This document shows positions 1 to 4,428 of a stretch of DNA of 8,183 nucleotides, in pieces. Below the pieces are notes generated by a model. That model was not told the origin of the DNA, searched no databases, and worked only from the letters and a program-made list of their open reading frames with translations. Both the position numbers and the translations under genes were made by a program. Source of the stretch: Myxococcales bacterium (lineage in GTDB: Bacteria > Myxococcota_A > Polyangia > Nannocystales > Nannocystaceae); contig JAGQIT010000247.1 of assembly GCA_020431135.1 (NCBI GenBank), positions 1 to 8,183 on the forward strand, written 5' to 3'. Numbering within the stretch: position 1 is the first letter of the stretch; each line of letters begins with the position of its first letter.

Positions 1-715
1 GATCGACGACCTGGAGGGCGGCGGCGTAGACCCCGGGCGGCGGCAGGAGGGCGCCCGGGCAGGCGACGTTCGCGGTCGGCACCCCGAGCCCGCGGCCCCG
101 GCCGGCGCCGTGGATCACCTCGCCCTCGACGGCGTAGATCCTGCCGAGGTGAGCGTGGGCGACGTCGACGTGGCCCGCGCGAATCGCGGCCCGGATCGCC
201 GACGAGCCGATCTTCCTCTTCTCCTGCGCGTCCTGGGCGTCCTGGGCGTCCTGGGAGCCCTCGTCGCTGCGGAGCTCGACGATCGCGACGTCGATCCCCG
301 CCGGCGCGAGCAGGGCCTCGAGGTCGGCGATCCCCCCGCGACGGCCGGCGCCGAAGCGAAAGTCTGCGCCGACGACGACGGTCGCCGGGCGCAGGCCGTC
401 GATGAGGATGGAGCCGACGAACTCCGCCGGCTCCATCGCCGCCATCGCCCGGGTGAAGGGCAGGAGGACGAGGGCGTCGAGGCCGAGGTGGGCGCAGACC
501 CGCTCGCGCTGGGCCGCGCTCTGCAGGAGCGTCGGCGCGCGGCTCGGGGCGAGGATCCTCGCCGGGTGCGGGTCAAAGGTGACCAGCGCGACCCGCGGCT
601 GGAGGGCCGCGGCGCGGTCGAGGAGCGCGCGGTGGCCGAGATGGAGCCCGTCGAAGGCGCCGATACAGGCGGCGGTGCCCGGCGAGAGGGCGGCGAGCTG
701 GCGCAGGACCTTCAT
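1..715 (-). CDS. ribF: Bifunctional riboflavin kinase/FAD synthetase RibF (3' part beyond window)
   Basis: This enzyme phosphorylates riboflavin to FMN and adenylylates FMN to FAD in the cytoplasm. Reading down from the ATG at 715, 238 codons are present and the frame runs open off the left edge. The FAD-synthetase half has GAFDGLHLGH (residues 19-28, nucleotidyl-transferase HxGH type), TFDPHP (46-51), GADFRFG (116-122) and IGSSAIR (169-175). The start of the riboflavin kinase half is seen as RGLGVPTAN (208-216) and PPPGVYAA (225-232). Family members are about 310 residues, so roughly 70 are missing. Just before IGSSAIR lies an inserted DAQ repeat (residues 154-164). In-frame TAG lies seven codons before the ATG, so the start is well bounded; a TTG at 718 is the only close alternative. 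No Shine-Dalgarno is visible. Identification is firm from motifs. Confidence 0.95.
   Translation of the reverse strand, partial: MKVLRQLAALSPGTAACIGAFDGLHLGHRALLDRAAALQPRVALVTFDPHPARILAPSRAPTLLQSAAQRERVCAHLGLDALVLLPFTRAMAAMEPAEFVGSILIDGLRPATVVVGADFRFGAGRRGGIADLEALLAPAGIDVAIVELRSDEGSQDAQDAQDAQEKRKIGSSAIRAAIRAGHVDVAHAHLGRIYAVEGEVIHGAGRGRGLGVPTANVACPGALLPPPGVYAAALQVVD
222..257. repeat. 9-bp tandem repeat (4 units) inside ribF
   Basis: Four 9-bp units lie head to tail at 222-230, 231-239, 240-248 and 249-257. Units two and three are identical (tcctgggcg); the outer two differ at one or two bases. On the minus strand this encodes the repeated Asp-Ala-Gln of RibF residues 154-164. The period is a multiple of three, so gain or loss of a unit would keep the reading frame. 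Confidence 0.9.
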
Positions 716-730
716 CAACGGTCGGGGCGA

Positions 731-736
731 AACCTA
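731..736 (-). promoter_or_regulatory. Possible extended -10 element for ribF
   Basis: Read on the minus strand this is TGA-TAGGTT, an extended -10 pattern (TGn followed by TAnnnT). It ends 15 nt before the ATG at 715 (12 nt before the alternative TTG). No convincing -35 box is seen. The prediction rests on pattern and position only. Confidence 0.4.
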
Positions 737-828
737 TCACGGCGTCGAGGGCGGTCCTGGCCGGCGCGGGTGTGACGGTCCCCACGGCTGCGCGGCCTGG
801 AGCGCCCGGAGATCACCCCGGGATCTTC

Positions 829-846
829 TCATTTCATGTCATTTCA
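829..846. repeat. TCATTTCA direct repeat with 10-bp period in a divergent gap
   Basis: The 8-mer TCATTTCA occurs at 829-836 and again at 839-846, so the copies are exactly one DNA helical turn apart. The stretch is an AT-rich patch in very GC-rich DNA, between divergent ribF (start 715) and the lipoprotein gene at 937. It lies about 80 nt upstream of the -10-like box at 923. Such spacing is typical of a protein-binding site, but no regulator is identified. Confidence 0.45.
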
Positions 847-922
847 CGGGTCGGCCGGTCCGGTCGATTCTGCCGCGGGTCCGCGTCAGGGGAGGAGGCG
901 CCCCCGGCGCGGCGGCCTGCGC

Positions 923-928
923 TACCCT
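923..928 (+). promoter_or_regulatory. -10-like box TACCCT for the lipoprotein gene at 937
   Basis: TACCCT fits TAnnnT and ends 8 nt before the ATG at 937, with no Shine-Dalgarno between. Transcription from here would start within a few nucleotides of the ATG. No good -35 is visible at the usual distance. Confidence 0.4.
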
Positions 929-936
929 TGGCTGCG

Positions 937-1347
937 ATGACGCCCCGCCCCCTCGCCCCCGGCCTCTGCCTCGTTCTCGGCCTCGGCCTCGGCGCGGCCG
1001 CCTGTGAGAGCGGCCCGAGCAAGCACGAGCTCTACATGCAGGGGATGCAGGTCGAGGGCGAGGCCTCGCGCAGCGACTGTCAGCCGGCCTTCGACGCCGG
1101 CATGGACACCCATGTCCTCGACGGCGACGTCGTCCAGGCCTGCCTGCGCAAGACCGAGGAGGCGATCGCCCTCTACGAGCAGGCCAAGGCCAAGGGCCTC
1201 GAGGACCTCGACTTCGTCCAGACCTACGAGAAGGCGCTCGAGCGCAAGAAGCACCTCGAGTCGATGCTCCGCGTCGTCCGCGAGCTCGAGCGCCCCGACG
1301 AGGTCTACCCGGGGGCGCCGCCCGAGGCGACGCAGGTCCGCGAGTGA
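937..1347 (+). CDS. Small predicted helical lipoprotein, function unknown
   Basis: The 136-residue product starts with a short signal peptide of Leu/Gly/Ala character and a relaxed lipobox ending AAAC (Cys23), so it is probably exported and lipidated. Ala instead of Leu at -3 makes this less certain. After Cys23 comes a mostly helical body. Residues 70-118 (RKTEEAIALYEQAKAKGLED and following) are rich in Glu, Lys and Ala and look like a TPR-like helical hairpin. Cys48 and Cys69 could form a disulfide. The reading frame continues upstream to 772, but the ATG at 937 gives the signal peptide directly and follows a -10-like box by 8 nt. The gene stands alone, divergent from ribF and convergent with the next gene. 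I do not recognise a family. Confidence 0.75.
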   Translation: MTPRPLAPGLCLVLGLGLGAAACESGPSKHELYMQGMQVEGEASRSDCQPAFDAGMDTHVLDGDVVQACLRKTEEAIALYEQAKAKGLEDLDFVQTYEKALERKKHLESMLRVVRELERPDEVYPGAPPEATQVRE

Positions 1348-1550
1348 GCCTCGCTAGCGGCTCGCGGCGAGACGCTCAGCGCCGACGAAGCTCGCAGCAG
1401 CGCCCGCTCTGGCAGCCCGGGGCGATTTCCAGTCTGATCGTAAGATCCGGGTCGACGACGGCACGCGAGAGCGCGGGACCCCGGTCAAGGGCTCCGAAGA
1501 GGGCCGACGATTGCTGCGCGAGGCCACGCGCCGAATTCTCGGACAGCCTC

Positions 1551-2462
1551 CTAGGGGAGCGCGCCGTCCTCGATCCAGCGGGCGATCATCACGAGATCTG
1601 CGTAGGGCAGGGGGCCGGGGAGGGGCATCGCCGAGCCGCGGACCGCGTGCAGCGGCTCGCCGTCGGCCGTCCGCAGGAGCTTGTGGATGAGAAAGCTCTC
1701 GGAGGGCCGCGCCGGGGTCACCCGCGGGAAGCCGGTCGAGCGCAGGGTCTGATCGAGGACGAGCTCGCTGAAGGCCGCCTCCGGCGACGACAGATCGAGG
1801 CGATCGCGGGCGAGGCCGTAGGGCTGGCGGTGACACGAGCAGAACCCGCGGGTGCGGTCGAGCGGGCCGCCCTCGGCGTAGAGGTCCGCGAGGGTGATCG
1901 GCGGCGCCGGCGGCTGCTCCTCGTCGGGGGGCGGCTCGGCGTCGGGATCCTCGGCGGCCACCGTGAACTCGACGTAGGTGGCGTGGTCGCCGTCCTCGAG
2001 CTCGACCCAGGCCTCGTCGGTGAGATCCACCGCCTCGCCGGCCCAGCCGACGAAGAGCGGGCGGAGGCGCACCCGGTAGACCGCGCCGCGGCGCATCGCG
2101 CTGCGCGGGCGCACGGAGATCACCGACCCCGGGCACCAGGGCGCGTCGCCGAGGACCCCCTCGCCGCCCGGCGGCCGCCAGGGGAAGAGCTGGACGAGGA
2201 CCTCGGTGTCGAAGACGTTGAGGCCCGAGACGAGGATCGCGTCGAACGCACCGAGCGAGCGCGGATCGATGGCCGCGGAGAAGCACAAGTCGATCTGCGC
2301 CGCGGGATCGACCGCAGCCGCGCCATCCGCGGGGTAGGTCTCTAGGAGCTCCAGCGCATTGTCTTCGCCCGCGCCGGAAAAACGCTCCTCATCGACCCAG
2401 GCGCAGGCCGAGATCTGAGCGGCGATCACGAGCGCGGGTGCCAGCGACGGCCTGCAGGGCAT
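1551..2462 (-). CDS. Lipoprotein with Ig-like domain and cytochrome c-like C-terminal domain
   Basis: The 303-residue product has a short signal peptide and a good lipobox QISAC (lipid Cys20). Residues about 40-170 resemble a bacterial Ig-like domain of the Big_5 type: TYPADGAAAVDP, then a predicted strand-rich region ending YVEFTVA. An acidic, Pro-rich linker (171-189) leads to a domain at 190-303. Its outline is that of the cytochrome c-like domains of large surface proteins: GFCSCH (206-211), RVTPARPSES (247-256), GSAMPLPG (276-283, Met279 a possible axial ligand) and a terminal ARWIEDGALP. The haem motif is not the normal CxxCH but C-S-C-H, so haem attachment is uncertain. The ATG at 2462 is supported by the signal peptide and a -10-like box 7 nt upstream. 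Its role may be redox or purely structural; it is transcribed divergently from the envelope operon. Confidence 0.85.
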   Translation of the reverse strand: MPCRPSLAPALVIAAQISACAWVDEERFSGAGEDNALELLETYPADGAAAVDPAAQIDLCFSAAIDPRSLGAFDAILVSGLNVFDTEVLVQLFPWRPPGGEGVLGDAPWCPGSVISVRPRSAMRRGAVYRVRLRPLFVGWAGEAVDLTDEAWVELEDGDHATYVEFTVAAEDPDAEPPPDEEQPPAPPITLADLYAEGGPLDRTRGFCSCHRQPYGLARDRLDLSSPEAAFSELVLDQTLRSTGFPRVTPARPSESFLIHKLLRTADGEPLHAVRGSAMPLPGPLPYADLVMIARWIEDGALP

Positions 2463-2469
2463 CGCCCAG

Positions 2470-2475
2470 AGCCTA
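2470..2475 (-). promoter_or_regulatory. Extended -10-like box for the cytochrome-like lipoprotein gene
   Basis: On the minus strand this reads TGA-TAGGCT, matching an extended -10 (TGn-TAnnnT), 7 nt before the ATG at 2462. No Shine-Dalgarno and no clear -35 are present. It nearly repeats the ribF element TGATAGGTT, which supports its being functional. Confidence 0.45.
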
Positions 2476-2583
2476 TCAGGGTCGCCCGCCGCTGGGGCCC
2501 CGAGGGCGAGGAGATCGCCTGGGCACGCGATTTCGGCCGCCGTTTGCGGGCGCCCAGGCGCGGCTGCAGACCCGGCCGTCTTA

Positions 2584-2613
2584 TTGACCCCTCGCGCGGG
2601 GCCCTGCTATCGT
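2584..2613 (+). promoter_or_regulatory. Sigma70-type promoter of the envelope operon
   Basis: A -35 box TTGACC (2584-2589) is followed after 18 nt by a -10 box TATCGT (2608-2613). This is the best two-box promoter in the window. Transcription would start near 2620, leaving about 60 nt of leader before the GTG at 2681. It serves the three genes through 6279; no other promoter is evident inside that unit. Confidence 0.6.
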
Positions 2614-2616
2614 CCG

Positions 2617-2628
2617 GCCGATTTCGGC
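2617..2628. promoter_or_regulatory. Inverted repeat over the predicted transcription start (possible operator)
   Basis: GCCGA-TT-TCGGC is a perfect 5-bp dyad with a 2-bp centre that covers the predicted +1 of the operon. The 9-mer GATTTCGGC within it also occurs at 2529-2537 in the same gap. A repressor site is possible, but a dyad this short can arise by chance in GC-rich DNA. Confidence 0.3.
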
Positions 2629-2668
2629 TGCGTTGCCAAGGGCCTGACGCCCGCGGTGACCTCGAACC

Positions 2669-2674
2669 AGGGAG
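2669..2674 (+). promoter_or_regulatory. Shine-Dalgarno AGGGAG, supports GTG start at 2681
   Basis: AGGGAG lies 6 nt before the GTG at 2681. It decides the start: the GTG opens a frame with a signal peptide and lipobox. Confidence 0.7.
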
Positions 2675-2680
2675 CCTTCC

Positions 2681-3121
2681 GTGTCTCGACGCACGCGTCC
2701 ACGATTTGTGCACCTCACAGTCCTTGCAGGCTTGCTCGTCGCGGGTTGTGGGCCCTTCGGCTACCTCAAGAAGGTGGCCCGCGAGTCCAGTAAAGCGGTC
2801 GCGGACGCGGAAGCCGCCGGCGCCGAGGAGAACGCGCCCTATGAGTACTGGGGCGCGGTCACCTACCTGGAGCAGGCGAAGATCCTGATGGGTTACAGCG
2901 AGTACGAGCGCTCGTTCGACTACGGTGAGCGCGCCAAGCAGCTCGCCGACGAGGCCAAGGACAAGGCCGAGCGGCGCCGCCGCGGCGAGATGGTCGAGAC
3001 CGTCGACACCGCCGAGCAGGGCGAGGGCGCCGCGGACGCGAGCGCCGACGCTGACGCCGAAGTCGGTGAGGGTGAGGCCAGTGGCAGCGTCGAGGCCGGC
3101 GTCTCGCTCGGAGGTGAGTGA
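2681..3121 (+). CDS. DUF4398-type outer-membrane lipoprotein
   Basis: The 146-residue product begins MSRRTRPRF, then a hydrophobic stretch and lipobox LVAGC (lipid Cys23); Gly at +2 is compatible with outer-membrane sorting. Residues about 49-98 form a helical hairpin of the DUF4398 type: APYEYWGAVTYLEQAK, then MGYSEYERSFDYGERAK and a Lys/Ala-rich helix. The tail (103-146) is an acidic Ala/Glu/Gly/Asp low-complexity stretch, probably disordered. The GTG start is chosen for its Shine-Dalgarno and signal peptide. The stop TGA shares its last base with the next gene's ATG, so the two are probably translationally coupled. DUF4398 has no settled function; proteins of this style often sit beside OmpA-family genes, and a periplasmic scaffold or partner role is my inference. 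Confidence 0.88.
   Translation: MSRRTRPRFVHLTVLAGLLVAGCGPFGYLKKVARESSKAVADAEAAGAEENAPYEYWGAVTYLEQAKILMGYSEYERSFDYGERAKQLADEAKDKAERRRRGEMVETVDTAEQGEGAADASADADAEVGEGEASGSVEAGVSLGGE
3110..3117 (+). promoter_or_regulatory. Strong Shine-Dalgarno GGAGGTGA inside the end of the preceding gene
   Basis: GGAGGTGA is a long match to the 16S anti-Shine-Dalgarno. It lies in the last codons of the DUF4398-type gene. The ATG at 3121 is 6 nt from the GGAGG core, while the in-frame GTG at 3118 is only 3 nt away, so ATG 3121 is preferred. The TGATG overlap suggests coupled translation. Confidence 0.8.
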
Positions 3122-4368
3122 TGAAGGGCCGCATCAGCAAAGCTCTAACGGTTGTCTCGGTGGTTGCGACCACCGGCCTGCTCACCTCGTGTCTCGGCCA
3201 GACCCTCCTCGGGAAGGTCGACGGCACCAACACGGTGCTCCAGGGCGCGATCCAAGACGGCTCCAAGACGATCGGCTGCGCGCCGAAGGAGACGGCGATC
3301 GCCGAGGCGAACATCAAGTTCGCCGAGGACGCCCTGGCGATGGGTGAGTACTACCGCGGCAAGGATCACGCCGAGAAGGCCGAGATCTACACCGCGCTCG
3401 CCCGCAAGAAGACCGACCCGGTCCGCTGCAAGGACGCCAAGCCCGTCGAGATGGTCGCCACCGAGGGCGACCGCGACGGCGACGGCTACGCGGACGGCGT
3501 CGACAAGTGCCCCGACGATCCCGAGGACTTCGACTCCTTCGAGGACGACGACGGCTGCCCCGACAAGGACAACGACGGCGACGGGATCCTCGACGCCGCC
3601 GAGTTCGTCGACGGCCGCTGGGTCAACAACGACAAGAAGATCGAGAACGGCCGCGAGCTCGACTGCCGCAACGAGCCCGAGGACTTCGACGACTTCGAGG
3701 ACGAGGACGGCTGCCCCGAGCCGGACAACGACCGCGACACGATCATCGACGCCGAGGACAAGTGCCCGAACGATCCCGAGGACTACGACCAGTTCGAGGA
3801 CGAGGACGGCTGCCCGGATAAGGACAACGACAAGGACGGCGTCCTCGACGCCGCCGAGCTCATCCGCAACCCGGACGGCACCTACGAGTGGAAGAACCTC
3901 GACGGCATGGAGGAGAACGGCGTCTGGAAGGACTGCCGCAACCTCCCCGAGGACATGGACGGCGACCGCGACGAGGACGGCTGCCCCGACGTCCTCCTCA
4001 TCGACGACTGCCAGATCAAGCTCAGCGACAAGATCTACTTCAAGTTCGACAAGTGGGACATCGATCCCAAGTCGTACACGGTCCTCGACGAGGTGTTCGA
4101 CACCCTCCAGGCGGCGCCGACCATCAAGGTCTGGGTCGACGGTCACACCGACTCGAAGGGCTCGAACAAGTACAACAAGAAGCTGTCGCAGAAGCGCGTC
4201 GAGAGCGTCGCCAAGTACCTGCGCGACAAGGGCGTCGCTGGCGATCGCCTCGAGCCGCGCGGCTTCGGCGAGGAGCAGCCGATCGCCGACAACAAGACCG
4301 CCGAGGGGCGCGCCGAGAACCGCCGCGTCGAGTTCAACCTCAAGGACTGCAAGAAGCGCGTCAAGTAG
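3121..4368 (+). CDS. OmpA-family lipoprotein with TSP3 calcium-binding repeats
   Basis: The 415-residue product has a signal peptide and lipobox LTSC (lipid Cys24). Residues 53-103 form a short helical module (AEANIKFAEDALAMGEYYRG, then KDHAEKAEIYTALA) related in pattern to the DUF4398-type domain of the preceding protein. Residues 116-290 are acidic TSP3-like repeats, with DRDGDGYADGVDKCP (117-131) and DNDGDGILDAAE (150-161), predicted to bind calcium. Residues about 300-410 are an OmpA C-terminal domain: IYFKFDKWDI, GHTDSKGSNKYNKKLSQKRV (341-360) and GRAENRRVEF. The last carries the conserved Asp and Arg positions used to bind meso-diaminopimelate in peptidoglycan. It should therefore tie the outer membrane to the wall, like Pal but longer. 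Twelve cysteines besides the lipid one bracket the modules. This is the second gene of the operon. Confidence 0.93.
   Translation: MKGRISKALTVVSVVATTGLLTSCLGQTLLGKVDGTNTVLQGAIQDGSKTIGCAPKETAIAEANIKFAEDALAMGEYYRGKDHAEKAEIYTALARKKTDPVRCKDAKPVEMVATEGDRDGDGYADGVDKCPDDPEDFDSFEDDDGCPDKDNDGDGILDAAEFVDGRWVNNDKKIENGRELDCRNEPEDFDDFEDEDGCPEPDNDRDTIIDAEDKCPNDPEDYDQFEDEDGCPDKDNDKDGVLDAAELIRNPDGTYEWKNLDGMEENGVWKDCRNLPEDMDGDRDEDGCPDVLLIDDCQIKLSDKIYFKFDKWDIDPKSYTVLDEVFDTLQAAPTIKVWVDGHTDSKGSNKYNKKLSQKRVESVAKYLRDKGVAGDRLEPRGFGEEQPIADNKTAEGRAENRRVEFNLKDCKKRVK
3508..3987 (+). repeat. Two-copy super-repeat in the TSP3 region
   Basis: The encoded protein has two copies of a roughly 80-residue unit, starting at Cys130 (nt 3508) and Cys215 (nt 3763). 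Each copy has CPxDPEDxDxFEDxDGCPDKDNDxDG, then LDAAE, an insert of unlike sequence, DCRNxPED and a closing DEDGCP. Cysteine spacing is 16-36-16 in the first copy and 16-41-16 in the second. The inserts themselves align over W-x-N-x-D, ENG and DCRN, so the whole unit was duplicated, not just the calcium-binding motif. Confidence 0.8.
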
Positions 4369-4399
4369 GTCCCAGGCGAGGTCCCAAACGACAGGCGAG
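4367..4399 (+). repeat. Interleaved short direct repeats after the ompA-type gene
   Basis: AGGTCCCA occurs at 4367-4374 and 4379-4386, and CAGGCGAG at 4373-4380 and 4392-4399. Together they fill half of the 60-nt gap between the second and third operon genes. No hairpin followed by a T-run is present, so nothing here marks the end of the transcript. The repeats may simply be a local duplication. Confidence 0.6.
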
Positions 4400-4417
4400 A
4401 CCCGGGGGGCAGGGAGC

Positions 4418-4423
4418 AGGAGG
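4418..4423 (+). promoter_or_regulatory. Shine-Dalgarno AGGAGG for the outer-membrane barrel gene
   Basis: AGGAGG lies 5 nt before the ATG at 4429 and supports that start over later in-frame codons. Confidence 0.8.
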
Positions 4424-4428
4424 CAGGT

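Noticed and set aside
110..775. 221-codon open frame on the plus strand over ribF
   Set aside because: Low-complexity Arg/Glu/Asp product; the minus strand encodes the conserved RibF motifs in one uninterrupted frame.
772..936. 55-codon upstream extension of the lipoprotein gene at 937
   Set aside because: It would bury the signal peptide inside the protein and would run through the AT-rich repeat and the -10-like box.
716..936. FMN riboswitch upstream of ribF
   Set aside because: The RFN-element conserved segments are not visible, and the likely transcript start is only a few bases before the ATG, leaving no room for a leader.
1350..1371. Possible terminator hairpin CTCGC/GCGAG after the small lipoprotein gene
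   Set aside because: Only 5 bp with a 12-nt loop and no T-run; indistinguishable from background in this composition.
1344..2345. 333-codon open frame on the plus strand over the cytochrome-like gene
   Set aside because: Arg/Glu/Ala-rich shadow; the minus strand has lipobox, Ig-like and cytochrome-like features.
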